A stretch of DNA of 64,000 nucleotides, from contig NZ_NTJD01000002.1 of assembly GCF_002358085.1 (NCBI RefSeq), forward strand, positions 124,001-188,000, given 5' to 3'. Both the position numbers and the translations under genes were made by a program. The DNA comes from Pseudothioclava arenosa (GTDB taxonomy: Bacteria; Pseudomonadota; Alphaproteobacteria; Rhodobacterales; Rhodobacteraceae). Of the stretch, positions 18,609 to 26,464 are shown one piece after another; position 1 is the stretch's first letter, and the number at the start of each line of letters is the position of its first letter. The notes beneath the pieces are model-generated. The model ran no database searches. It was not told the origin of the DNA and saw nothing but the letters and a program-made list of their open reading frames with translations.

Positions 18609-20003
18609 CTACTCGATGTCGTAGGGCAGCAGCCCGCGCCGGTTGGCATTGACCGACAGGCGCCGCTCCAGCGGCGGAACGGAACGCTGGTGGCAATCCT
18701 TGCGCTCACAGATCCGGCAGGAAATCCCGATCGGCTGATAGGCCTTGGGGTTGTTCAGTTCCATGTCGTCCGCATAGACCAACCCGCGCGCATGGCTGAT
18801 CTCGCAGCCAAGACAGATCGCGTACCGGCGCACCGGGGCGGTAAAGCTGCCGCCCGGTTTCGAGACGTCGCGCGCGAGGCAGAGATAGCGCATTCCGTCC
18901 GGGGTCTCGGCCAGCTGCCGCAGGAATTTTGTAGGCGTTTCAAAGGCTTGGTGAACGTTCCAGAGTGGGCAGGCGCCGCCGAAGCGGGCAAATTGCAGTC
19001 GCGTGGCCGAGTGGCGCTTGGTGATCGTGCCGGCCTGGTCGACGCGCACGAAGAAAAACGGGATGCCCTTGGCGCCGGGGCGTTGCAGCGTCGAAAGCCG
19101 GTGTGCGACCTGCTCGATCGAGGCGCCGAAGATGTCGGCGAGGCGTTCAAGGTCGTGACGGGTCTCCTGCGCGGCCTCGAGGAAGGCCCGGTAGGGCAGG
19201 AGTGCGGCCCCCGCAAAATAATTCGCCAACCCGATCTTGGCGATGGCGCGGGCGGTCTCGGACTGGAACCGCGCGAGGTCGAGCGTCGCCTCCAGCAGGT
19301 CGTCCTGAGTGATCAGCGCGACCTGATGCAGGAGCTGGAAGGCCTGCGTCGGGCGTCCGACATGGGCGGCAATCACCAGCGTATTGCCTTCGCGGCGGCG
19401 CAGCTCGGAGATGTTCGAAAATTGAACTTCTATCCCGCGTAGCCGCAGCGCTTCTGTGGCCCGCTGGATCGCATCAAGAACCTTACCATTCGGGCAGATA
19501 AAGTGTTCGGCCGCGCGATCGACGGCATCAATGTAATTGTCGCAATAGTGAAAGAAGTCACGCACCTCTTCCCAAGGCGAAACCACTGTTTGCGTGCCTT
19601 CGCGCCCGATCGCCTCGTCCAGCGAGGCGAGTCGTTCATGGGCCTGCCGATAGGCGCGGTGCATTTCAAGGAAGGCCCGCGCCAGCGCCGGGGCGTTCGA
19701 GGCGGCGAGCCGCAGATCGGCCAAGGGCGGGGCGGCATCGGCAAAGATCGGGTCGGCCAATGCCTCGCGCATGTCCGAAACGAGCCGTTCCGCATCGCCC
19801 GCCGACAGCTCGGTCACGTCCAGCCCAAATTCGCCCGCCAGCGCCAGAACCACCGCCGCCGAAACCGGCCGATGGTTGTTCTCCATCTGGTTCAGGTAGG
19901 GCAGCGAGACGCCGAGTCGCTCGGCGAATGCCTTCTGCGTCAGCCCGAGTCGCGCCCGCGTCTCGCGCAGCTTCACCCCGGCATAGAGTTTTTGGGTCGC
20001 CAT
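18609..20003 (-). CDS. pccR: PccR-type short-chain fatty acyl-CoA regulator (XRE family)
   Basis: A 464-residue ScfR/RamB-family regulator. The N-terminal XRE helix-turn-helix (about residues 10-65) reads RETRARLGLTQKAFAERLGVSL. An IrrE-like peptidase-fold region sits near the middle, and the C-terminal domain carries conserved cysteines (CPLWN, CLGCE, CRICERKDC). In Rhodobacter sphaeroides PccR senses propionyl-CoA status and controls propionyl-CoA carboxylase. The gene diverges from pccB, and TTTGCAAA sites, the RamB/PccR core, lie on its own promoter. Autoregulation is inferred from that layout. Confidence 0.92.
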   Translation of the reverse strand: MATQKLYAGVKLRETRARLGLTQKAFAERLGVSLPYLNQMENNHRPVSAAVVLALAGEFGLDVTELSAGDAERLVSDMREALADPIFADAAPPLADLRLAASNAPALARAFLEMHRAYRQAHERLASLDEAIGREGTQTVVSPWEEVRDFFHYCDNYIDAVDRAAEHFICPNGKVLDAIQRATEALRLRGIEVQFSNISELRRREGNTLVIAAHVGRPTQAFQLLHQVALITQDDLLEATLDLARFQSETARAIAKIGLANYFAGAALLPYRAFLEAAQETRHDLERLADIFGASIEQVAHRLSTLQRPGAKGIPFFFVRVDQAGTITKRHSATRLQFARFGGACPLWNVHQAFETPTKFLRQLAETPDGMRYLCLARDVSKPGGSFTAPVRRYAICLGCEISHARGLVYADDMELNNPKAYQPIGISCRICERKDCHQRSVPPLERRLSVNANRRGLLPYDIE

Positions 20004-20044
20004 CTGCCCCTCTCCTCACCTTGCAAGGCGGCGGGACGGCCGCA

Positions 20045-20072
20045 TTTGCAAAGCGATTGTTAGCTTTGCAAA
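20045..20072. promoter_or_regulatory. Two TTTGCAAA sites on the pccR promoter
   Basis: Perfect palindromic 8-mers at 20045-20052 and 20065-20072, 20 bases centre to centre (two helical turns, same face). The second lies in the spacer of the pccR promoter and the first at about its start point, the expected positions for autorepression. TTTGCAAA is the core recognised by the RamB/PccR regulator family. Confidence 0.75.
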
Positions 20073-20085
20073 AGCCTTGCGTCAA
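20057..20085 (-). promoter_or_regulatory. pccR promoter
   Basis: On the minus strand: TTGACG (20085-20080), exactly 17 bases, then TAACAA (20062-20057). It is a good sigma-70 type match, with transcription starting near 20050, about 47 bases before the pccR ATG. Confidence 0.65.
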
Positions 20086-20215
20086 ATCCGGAATTGCAGC
20101 GGGGGCGCAGAGGGGCGTTTATCCGCGCAACGGGAACGCAGATTTCCCTTTGAAAACCTTCGCCACCGACCCGTGAAGATCCGCGGTCTTGGGGTGTGTG
20201 TTTGCGGCTTCGCAA

Positions 20216-20248
20216 TTTGCAGAAATGGGCCTGTCAAGTTTTTGCAAA
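20216..20248. promoter_or_regulatory. TTTGCAAA and TTTGCAGA sites upstream of pccB
   Basis: A perfect TTTGCAAA at 20241-20248 and a one-mismatch TTTGCAGA at 20216-20223, 25 bases centre to centre. The proximal site lies about 20 bases upstream of the pccB -10, in place of a recognisable -35, as expected for an activated promoter. Confidence 0.65.
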
Positions 20249-20267
20249 TTTACCCGAATCCGCTTTG

Positions 20268-20273
20268 TAATAT
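20268..20273 (+). promoter_or_regulatory. pccB promoter -10 element
   Basis: TAATAT, with no convincing -35 at 16-18 bases (CAAATT or similar), which suits activator dependence. Transcription would start near 20280, leaving a leader of about 38 bases. Confidence 0.5.
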
Positions 20274-20317
20274 CCGTCGGTTTCGATAGGGTGCCCCAAA
20301 CCTTCGGAGGGGAGCCC

Positions 20318-21850
20318 ATGAGAGATATCCTGCAAGAGCTGGAAACCCGTCGCGCGAAAGCGCGTCTTGGCGGCGGTGAGCGCCGTATCGAGTCGCAGCA
20401 CAAGAAGGGCAAGCTGACCGCGCGCGAGCGTATCGAGCTGCTGCTCGACGAGGGCTCGTTCGAAGAATTCGACATGTTCAAATCGCACCGCTGCACCGAT
20501 TTCGGCATGGAAGAAGAGCATATCCCGGGCGATGGCGTGATCACCGGCTGGGGCACCGTGAACGGCCGCATGGTCTATGTATTCTCGCAGGACTTCACCG
20601 TGTTCGGCGGCTCGCTGTCGGAAACTCACGCCGAAAAGATCTGCAAGATCATGGACATGGCGATGCAGAACGGTGCCCCGGTGATCGGCATGAACGACTC
20701 GGGCGGCGCGCGCATTCAGGAAGGCGTGGCCTCGCTTGCCGGTTACGCCGAGGTGTTCCAGCGCAACATCATGGCCTCGGGCGTGGTGCCGCAGATCAGC
20801 CTTATCATGGGCCCCTGCGCGGGTGGCGCGGTCTATTCGCCGGCGATGACCGACTTCATCTTCATGGTCAAAGACACCTCCTACATGTTCGTGACCGGCC
20901 CCGACGTTGTGAAGACCGTCACCAACGAGGTCGTCACCGCCGAAGAACTGGGCGGTGCCTCGACTCACACCAAGAAATCCTCGGTCGCGGATGGCGCCTA
21001 TGAGAACGATGTGGAGGCGATTTTCGAAACCCGCCGCCTGATCGACTTCCTGCCGCTGTCGAACCGCGAAAAAGCGCCGGTGCGCCCCTTCTTCGACGAC
21101 GTGAACCGCATCGAGGACAGCCTCGACACGCTGGTGCCGGCGAACCCCAACATGCCCTATGACATGAAGGAACTGATCGCGAAGATCGCCGATGAGGGCG
21201 ATTTCTTCGAGATCCAGAAGGATTACGCGGGCAACATCATCACCGGCTTCCTGCGCATCGAAGGCCAGACGGTCGGCGTGGTGGCGAACCAGCCGATGGT
21301 GCTGGCGGGCTGCCTCGACATCGACAGCTCGCGCAAGGCGGCGCGTTTCGTGCGCTTCTGCGATGCGTTCGAAATCCCGATCCTGACGCTGGTCGACGTG
21401 CCTGGCTTCCTGCCCGGTACCTCGCAGGAATATGGCGGCGTCATCAAGCACGGCGCGAAACTGCTGTTCGCCTATGGCGAGGCGACCGTGCCGAAGGTCA
21501 CGGTGATTACCCGCAAGGCTTATGGCGGCGCCTATGACGTTATGGCGTCGAAGCACCTGCGCGGCGACTTCAACTACGCCTGGCCCTCGGCCGAGATCGC
21601 GGTGATGGGCGCCAAGGGCGCGGTCGAGATCCTGTATCGCTCGGAACTGGGCGATGCCGACAAGATCGCGGCGCGCACCAAGAACTACGAAGATCGCTTT
21701 GCGAACCCCTTCGTGGCCGCGGAAAAAGGCTTCATCGACGAAGTGATCCAGCCGCGTTCGACGCGTCGCCGTGTGGCGCGCGCCTTCGCCTCGCTGCGCT
21801 CGAAGAAGCTGTCGAACCCGTGGAAGAAGCACGACAACATTCCGCTCTGA
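20318..21850 (+). CDS. pccB: Propionyl-CoA carboxylase beta chain (carboxyltransferase)
   Basis: A 510-residue biotin-dependent carboxyltransferase subunit, the standard PccB length. It begins [22 protein letters not shown]. It shows [16 protein letters not shown] (acyl-CoA side), [20 protein letters not shown], and in the C-domain [14 protein letters not shown] and [14 protein letters not shown]. With PccA it carboxylates propionyl-CoA to (S)-methylmalonyl-CoA. The start is set by the GGAGGGGAG ribosome binding site. It leads a run of seven same-strand genes that includes pccA, with mcm as the next gene after that. Confidence 0.95.
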   Translation: MRDILQELETRRAKARLGGGERRIESQHKKGKLTARERIELLLDEGSFEEFDMFKSHRCTDFGMEEEHIPGDGVITGWGTVNGRMVYVFSQDFTVFGGSLSETHAEKICKIMDMAMQNGAPVIGMNDSGGARIQEGVASLAGYAEVFQRNIMASGVVPQISLIMGPCAGGAVYSPAMTDFIFMVKDTSYMFVTGPDVVKTVTNEVVTAEELGGASTHTKKSSVADGAYENDVEAIFETRRLIDFLPLSNREKAPVRPFFDDVNRIEDSLDTLVPANPNMPYDMKELIAKIADEGDFFEIQKDYAGNIITGFLRIEGQTVGVVANQPMVLAGCLDIDSSRKAARFVRFCDAFEIPILTLVDVPGFLPGTSQEYGGVIKHGAKLLFAYGEATVPKVTVITRKAYGGAYDVMASKHLRGDFNYAWPSAEIAVMGAKGAVEILYRSELGDADKIAARTKNYEDRFANPFVAAEKGFIDEVIQPRSTRRRVARAFASLRSKKLSNPWKKHDNIPL

Positions 21851-21860
21851 GGAGTGCGGA

Positions 21861-22373
21861 ATGCGCGTCGCGCCGGGCCAAGCGGGGATCGGGCTGGCCA
21901 GCGCTTTGCTGGCCCTCTCGGGGCTTGCCTGGCCGGGTGGGGCGCAAGAGTTGCGCGAAGTCCCGCAAATGCCTGACTACTCGGCGTTTTTCGCTGATCT
22001 GGGTGAGCGGGGCGACGGGCCCGAGGGCACTTTCGGCGATGCTATCGAGGTGCCCTCCGGCCAGAAGCTGTGGTGGATTGATGTGCAGCACACGGCGCCC
22101 GGATCTGAGGGTCTGACCTATCGGTTCCGCTTTCTCGCGCCGCAGATCGGTGGTCAGGGCGCGCTGTCGGTGGATGTGGCGCTGTTGGACATCGAGGCGC
22201 TGTGCGGCTCATTCGTCGCGCCGCGTCTGGCCAATCTGGGGCCGCAGGTGGAGCAGGTTGTGATCAGCCTCTCTGACCGGATCGTGCCCTTCGGCGAGGC
22301 CGCCCCCGAGGCGGTCCAGTATTTCGAGGCCTTCTCCGTCGAGGATGGGGCTTGCACTTGGGAGTTGTTCTGA
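21861..22373 (+). CDS. Secreted protein of unknown function (resembles DUF6497)
   Basis: A 170-residue protein with an N-terminal signal peptide (core GLASALLALSGLAWPGGA) and no further membrane segment. The mature part contains IEVPSGQKLWWIDVQHTAPG, LTYRFRFLAPQI and VISLSDRIVPFGEAAPEAVQYFEAF, a pattern I associate with the DUF6497 family of Rhodobacterales; I cannot confirm it by search. One cysteine pair (ALCGSF, GACTW) could form a disulfide in the periplasm. The start lies 10 bases after the pccB stop, so it is surely co-transcribed with pccB. Confidence 0.7.
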   Translation: MRVAPGQAGIGLASALLALSGLAWPGGAQELREVPQMPDYSAFFADLGERGDGPEGTFGDAIEVPSGQKLWWIDVQHTAPGSEGLTYRFRFLAPQIGGQGALSVDVALLDIEALCGSFVAPRLANLGPQVEQVVISLSDRIVPFGEAAPEAVQYFEAFSVEDGACTWELF

Positions 22374-22411
22374 TGCGCCGCGCGCAAGATCAGGATCGCA
22401 GGGACGAAGCT

Positions 22412-22431
22412 GTCGGCGCGTTTGCGCCGAC
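22412..22431 (+). other. Hairpin in the gap before the first small lipoprotein gene
   Basis: A perfect 8-base stem GTCGGCGC-GTTT-GCGCCGAC. No T run follows, so it may be an mRNA stabiliser, attenuator or rho-assisted end rather than a simple terminator. It lies 39 bases after the preceding stop codon. Confidence 0.4.
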
Positions 22432-22575
22432 GGGCCTTCGCATGTGCAAAAACTTCCTCTTCGCTCTGCCGCGATTCCGCGATATTCTGCTGCGCGGGCA
22501 AATATTTGTGCCCGTAATCAATGCTGAGCGTCTGATGCCCGTCGGGGCCGAGTTCAGCCCGGACAGGAGAACAGA

Positions 22576-22698
22576 ATGTCGAAGAAAGCTCTCATCGCCC
22601 TCGCTCTCGTCGCTTTCGCGGCCGCTTGCGCCCCGAAGCCCGAGCCGGTCGCCGAGCCCGTGTCGGTCGAACCGGTCTACACCGGCAAATACAAGTAA
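22576..22698 (+). CDS. Very small lipoprotein (40 aa)
   Basis: A 40-residue open frame with a clear ribosome binding site (AGGAGA, 6 bases before ATG). It has a lipoprotein signal peptide SKKALIALALVAFAAAC, with lipobox FAAAC and Cys at residue 18. The mature part is only about 23 residues (CAPKPEPV...VYTGKYK). The next gene encodes a longer protein with the same CAPKPEP start and VYTGKY motif, so the two arose by duplication. The function is unknown; size and sequence recall envelope-anchored peptides. Confidence 0.65.
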   Translation: MSKKALIALALVAFAAACAPKPEPVAEPVSVEPVYTGKYK

Positions 22699-22866
22699 TC
22701 CGTTCTCCGGCCGGGGCGCGCGTCGCCCGGGCCGCCAGCTTCGGGCAATTTCGGGGTGGGCGCCCGCGCGCCCGCTCCGCTTCTGCGACGTCTCGCGCGT
22801 AGGTTTTTCTGGCGTGATGTGCTACCGTTTTCCGGTCCGACTCATGGATCATTGGAGATATTGCTC

Positions 22867-23169
22867 ATGCGTTTTACCCTCGTCGCTTCCGCCGCTGCTC
22901 TCGCGCTCGTGGCCGCTTGCGCCCCGAAGCCTGAGCCCATTATGCCCGAGCCCGTTTACACCGGAAAATATGGCGATGTCGTCGTCGGCACCTGCCGTGC
23001 GCCGGGGCAAGCGATCACGGCCCAATACCCGAGCTCGCTGCCGCTTTGCGACGAGTCCTGCGCGCCCGGCACGTCTTATGCCGGCACCAACGCCGCTGGC
23101 GCCCCGATCTGCGTGCCGACCAGCACCGATGGGCGTGAACCCGACCGCGGCCAGACGACCGGTCGCTAA
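22867..23169 (+). CDS. Small lipoprotein, paralogue of the preceding gene (100 aa)
   Basis: A 100-residue protein with lipobox LVAAC (Cys about 19), then APKPEPIMPEPVYTGKYG, which repeats the neighbour. It then has an extra module of about 60 residues with four cysteines (VGTCRAPG, LPLCDESCAPG, APICVPT), able to form two disulfides in the periplasm. GGAG lies 10 bases before the ATG. It belongs to the run of small genes between pccB and pccA. No known domain recognised. Confidence 0.7.
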   Translation: MRFTLVASAAALALVAACAPKPEPIMPEPVYTGKYGDVVVGTCRAPGQAITAQYPSSLPLCDESCAPGTSYAGTNAAGAPICVPTSTDGREPDRGQTTGR

Positions 23170-23211
23170 CACTGCGCGCCCTTCGGTCCGTGCGGGACAG
23201 GAGGGCGCAAC

Positions 23212-23628
23212 ATGCTGAAACATCGTGGATTTCCCGGCCGTCTGCCGAGTTCCGATTATCATTTCACCATCCGCCGGGCCAACAAGAAGGGCCCGACCAA
23301 GATTTTCAAGCGCGAGCGCTATGCCGATCGCTCGCCTGCTGACCGGCGGGCTGATGCGGGGTTCTTGGCCGCGCTTTGGAACTATTTCGGCGAAGAGCCG
23401 TTCGAGCGGGGCAATCTCGATGCCGCGCGGCTGAGCTTCCTCTTTGGCCGCGAAGTGGTTCCGGCCGATCCGAAAAAGCCTTTTGACCCCTGCTCCTACG
23501 AGGCGATGCTGAAAATCGACGTGAAACGCGCGCAGGCGTCGTTCCCCGATGTTTTCGCCAAGCCCGAGGAATATCTCTGGGAAGACGAAGACGATTGGGG
23601 CGACGAAGACGAGGAGGATTGGGAATGA
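23212..23628 (+). CDS. Conserved-looking hypothetical protein with acidic tail
   Basis: A 138-residue soluble protein preceded by an excellent ribosome binding site (ACAGGAGGGCG). The N-terminal third is basic (SDYHFTIRRANKKGPTKIFKRERYAD). The middle is globular (GFLAALWNYFGEEPFE, LSFLFGREVVP) and the last 18 residues are almost all Asp, Glu and Trp (EDEDDWGDEDEEDWE). No signal peptide and no family recognised. The acidic tail could mimic nucleic acid or bind a basic partner, but that is speculation. It is in the pcc run. Confidence 0.65.
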   Translation: MLKHRGFPGRLPSSDYHFTIRRANKKGPTKIFKRERYADRSPADRRADAGFLAALWNYFGEEPFERGNLDAARLSFLFGREVVPADPKKPFDPCSYEAMLKIDVKRAQASFPDVFAKPEEYLWEDEDDWGDEDEEDWE

Positions 23629-23983
23629 TCCTTGCTCGCAAGTTGACGCATCGGCATGTTCCTGCCGATGCTCGCCAGAACGCCGAGTTTGGCTTTGCTT
23701 CGAAGGGTTTGCCCGCGCATGATGAGATTGCGACGCACCGCTTGAACCGCAGGGGCCTGCGGGGTGTATCGCGCTCCATCCCTTCCCTGACGTCTCGATC
23801 CGGCCTTCGGGCCGGATCGCCTTCGGCCTCCGAGGCCGGGGTCTGGGCGGATCGCCGCGCGCATCGGCAAGGCTTCGCCAATGCTCCCGCGACCGTGATC
23901 AAATCGGCGCGAATTCGCTTGGCTTCCGCAGGGGTTGGAGTAGGATTCTCCGCAACAACAACCCTTACCGGAGGCAGTAACTC
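23629..23983. other. 355-base gap without a supported gene
   Basis: A long open frame on the plus strand crosses it and continues past the next gene, but it lacks a family and overlaps that lipoprotein gene, so I do not call it. The gap contains two adjacent perfect hairpins (23796-23838). A ribosome binding site for the next gene (GGAGG, near 23970) lies at its end. Confidence 0.6.
23796..23838 (+). other. Two tandem GC hairpins, the first with a TTCG tetraloop
   Basis: Hairpin 1: perfect 10-base stem CGATCCGGCC / GGCCGGATCG closed by TTCG (23796-23819). Hairpin 2: CGGCC-TCCGA-GGCCG (23824-23838). There is no T run on either strand, so a simple terminator is unlikely. Confidence 0.55.
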
Positions 23984-24184
23984 ATGCGTAAACCCTACCT
24001 CATTCTCGCCCTTGTCGCCGCGACGGCCCTCTCGGGCTGCCTGGAAACCGACGGCGAGCGTGCGCTTGCCGGTGCGGCGGGCGGTGCGCTCGTGGCCGAT
24101 GCGCTCGATGCAAACATCGTTGCCGGGGCCGCTGTCGGCGCGCTCGCGGGCACCTATTGCGACGACGCTGGCGTCTGCCAGTAA
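23984..24184 (+). CDS. Small lipoprotein with glycine-zipper-like segment (66 aa)
   Basis: A 66-residue protein. The signal peptide ends in lipobox LSGC (Cys 19). The mature part is rich in small residues (ALAGAAGGALVADALDAN, VAGAAVGALAGTYC), like glycine-zipper outer-membrane lipoproteins. Two further cysteines sit at the C-terminus (TYCDDAGVC). It precedes pccA, separated from it by a strong terminator, so it closes the first part of the pcc cluster. Function unknown. Confidence 0.7.
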   Translation: MRKPYLILALVAATALSGCLETDGERALAGAAGGALVADALDANIVAGAAVGALAGTYCDDAGVCQ

Positions 24185-24244
24185 GCGTCCGTCCAGCCAT
24201 GACCTGATCCGCGACGCGCGTCGCGGCGGGAATAGTTTGACCAG

Positions 24245-24284
24245 CACCATCGGGGCGTCTTGCCCCGGTGGTGTTTTCATTTTC
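24245..24284 (+). terminator. Terminator between the small lipoprotein gene and pccA
   Basis: A 12-base stem (CACCATCGGGGC / GCCCCGGTGGTG, one T-G pair) with a 5-base loop, then TTTTCATTTT. This implies that at least part of pccA transcription starts afresh after it, or that read-through is partial. Confidence 0.8.
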
Positions 24285-24358
24285 ACCGATCACAACGAAC
24301 TCACGGATCAAGGACGCGGAGCACGAATGGCTGCCGCGACGGAGGGGAAGGGACTGAC

Positions 24359-26362
24359 ATGTTCAAGAAAATCCTGATCGCTAACCGCGGCGAAATCGCC
24401 TGCCGCGTGATCAAGACGGCGCGCAAGATGGGCATCAAGACGGTGGCCGTCTATTCGGATGCCGACGCGCAGGCGCTGCATGTGCAGATGGCCGACGAGG
24501 CGGTGCATATCGGCCCGCCGCCGGCCAACCAGTCCTATATCGTGATCGACAAGATCATGGACGCGATCCGTCAGACCGGCGCCGAAGCGGTGCACCCGGG
24601 CTACGGGTTCCTGTCGGAGAACATGAAATTCGCCGAGGCGCTGGAAAAAGAAGGCGTCGTCTTCATCGGCCCGCCGTCGCCCTCGATCGAGGCGATGGGT
24701 GACAAGATCACCTCGAAGAAGATCGCGCAGGAAGCCAAAGTCTCGACCGTCCCGGGCTATATGGGCCTGATCGAGGACGCCGACGAGGCGGTGAAAATCT
24801 CGAACGAGATCGGCTACCCGGTGATGATCAAGGCCTCCGCCGGCGGCGGCGGCAAGGGTATGCGTATCGCATGGAACGATGAGGAGGCGCGCGAAGGCTT
24901 CCAGTCGTCCAAGAACGAGGCGGCGAACTCGTTTGGCGACGACCGTATCTTCATCGAGAAATTCGTGACCCAGCCGCGCCACATCGAGATCCAGGTGCTG
25001 GCCGACAAGCACGGCAATGCCGTCTACCTGCACGAGCGGGAATGCTCGATCCAGCGCCGCAACCAGAAGGTCATCGAAGAGGCGCCGTCGCCCTTCCTCG
25101 ACCCGGAAACCCGCAAGGCGATGGGCGAACAGGCCGTGGCGCTGGCGAAAGCCGTGGGCTACAGCTCGGCGGGCACGGTGGAATTCATCGTCGACGGGCA
25201 GAAGAACTTCTACTTCCTCGAGATGAACACCCGCCTGCAGGTGGAACACCCCGTCACCGAACTGATCACCGGCGTCGACCTCGTCGAGCAGATGATCCGC
25301 GTCGCGGCCGGTGAAAAGCTGCCCTTCGCGCAGAGCGACCTCAAGATCAACGGCTGGGCGATGGAATCGCGTCTTTACGCCGAAGATCCCTATCGCAACT
25401 TCCTGCCTTCGATCGGCCGCCTGACCAAATACCGCCCGCCGGTGGAAGGCCAGACCAAGGGTGGCGGCATCGTGCGTAACGATACCGGCGTCTATGAGGG
25501 CGGCGAGATCTCGATGTATTACGACCCGATGATCGCCAAGCTCTGCACCTGGGGCGAGGATCGCGCGCATGCCATCGAAGAGATGCGCCTCGCGCTGGAT
25601 ACGTTCGAAGTCGAAGGCATCGGCCACAACCTGCCGTTCTGCTCGGCAGTGATGGACCATCCGAAGTTCTGCTCGGGCGACATGACCACGGCCTTCATCG
25701 CCGAGGAATACCCCGAGGGCTTCGAAGGCGTGACGCTGGGCGAATACACGCTCAAGCGCGTGGCCGCCGCTGCCGCCGCGATGAACCGCGTCGCCGAGAT
25801 TCGCCGCACCCGCATCTCGGGCACTCTGGGCAACCACGAGCGTCACGTCGGTGAGGACTGGGTCGTCAGCCTGCAGGACGAAGAGTTCCGCGTGCAGGTC
25901 TCGGCCGACAAGTCGGGCTCGACGGTCCGTTTCGAGGATGGCACCGAGCTGCGCGTCGAGAGCGACTGGACGCCGGGTCAATCGCTGGCCACGCTCGATG
26001 TTTCGGGCGAGCCGCTGGTGCTCAAGGTCGGCAAGATCCCGATGGGCTTCCGCCTGCGCGTCCGTGGCGCCGATCTCAAGGTCAACGTACGCACCCCGCG
26101 CGCCCATGAGCTTGCGCTGCTGATGCCGATCAAGCTGCCGCCGGATACATCAAAATTCCTGCTCTGCCCGATGCCGGGCCTGGTGGTGAAGATCTCGGTC
26201 GAGGAAGGCCAGGAAGTCCAGGAAGGCCAGGCGCTGGCCACCGTCGAGGCGATGAAGATGGAAAACATCCTGCGCGCCGAGAAGAAAGGCGTGGTCAAGA
26301 AGATCAACGCCGCCGCGGGCGCCTCGCTGAAGGTGGACGACATCATCATGGAGTTCGAGTAA
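24359..26362 (+). CDS. pccA: Propionyl-CoA carboxylase alpha chain (biotin carboxylase + BCCP)
   Basis: A 667-residue protein. The biotin carboxylase domain is about residues 1-450: FKKILIANRGEIACRVIKTA, the ATP-grasp loop ASAGGGGKGMR, and FLEMNTRLQVEHPVTE. The BT domain is about 470-590. The C-terminal biotinyl domain has the lysine motif EAMKMEN (about residue 633). It carboxylates biotin and passes it to PccB. The ATG at 24359 follows GGAGGGGAAGGG; the longer open frame upstream runs through the terminator. Confidence 0.95.
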   Translation: MFKKILIANRGEIACRVIKTARKMGIKTVAVYSDADAQALHVQMADEAVHIGPPPANQSYIVIDKIMDAIRQTGAEAVHPGYGFLSENMKFAEALEKEGVVFIGPPSPSIEAMGDKITSKKIAQEAKVSTVPGYMGLIEDADEAVKISNEIGYPVMIKASAGGGGKGMRIAWNDEEAREGFQSSKNEAANSFGDDRIFIEKFVTQPRHIEIQVLADKHGNAVYLHERECSIQRRNQKVIEEAPSPFLDPETRKAMGEQAVALAKAVGYSSAGTVEFIVDGQKNFYFLEMNTRLQVEHPVTELITGVDLVEQMIRVAAGEKLPFAQSDLKINGWAMESRLYAEDPYRNFLPSIGRLTKYRPPVEGQTKGGGIVRNDTGVYEGGEISMYYDPMIAKLCTWGEDRAHAIEEMRLALDTFEVEGIGHNLPFCSAVMDHPKFCSGDMTTAFIAEEYPEGFEGVTLGEYTLKRVAAAAAAMNRVAEIRRTRISGTLGNHERHVGEDWVVSLQDEEFRVQVSADKSGSTVRFEDGTELRVESDWTPGQSLATLDVSGEPLVLKVGKIPMGFRLRVRGADLKVNVRTPRAHELALLMPIKLPPDTSKFLLCPMPGLVVKISVEEGQEVQEGQALATVEAMKMENILRAEKKGVVKKINAAAGASLKVDDIIMEFE

Positions 26363-26370
26363 CTCCAGCC

Positions 26371-26396
26371 GCCGGCCCCGCACCCGTGGGGCCGGC
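26371..26396 (+). other. GC hairpin between pccA and mcm
   Basis: A perfect 9-base stem GCCGGCCCC / GGGGCCGGC with an 8-base loop, no T run. It probably acts as an intercistronic stabiliser or weak terminator. Confidence 0.45.
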
Positions 26397-26464
26397 AGTC
26401 GGTTTCGAAACAGATGCCATCGCGGGCGGGGCCCGGATGGGTCAGTCGAAGGAAGGATCGGTCC

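Larger units (their letters stand above)
20004..20317. other. pccR-pccB divergent regulatory region (314 bases, no gene)
   Basis: It holds the divergent promoters and TTTGCAAA-type sites listed separately, plus CCTTGCAAGG at 20019-20028 in the pccR leader. Base composition is markedly lower in GC than the flanking genes. An open frame runs across it into pccB, but the carboxylase starts at 20318 (GGAGGGGAG ribosome binding site). Confidence 0.8.

Noticed and set aside
20189-20317. 43-codon N-terminal extension of PccB
   Set aside because: It translates the regulatory region, including the -10 and TTTGCAAA. The ATG at 20318 has a strong ribosome binding site and gives the exact family length.
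23595-24377. Open frame spanning the geneless gap and the small lipoprotein gene
   Set aside because: It overlaps a convincing lipoprotein gene in another frame, runs through a terminator hairpin and has no recognisable domain. A short start at 23625 overlaps the previous stop (ATGA), but nothing supports a protein.
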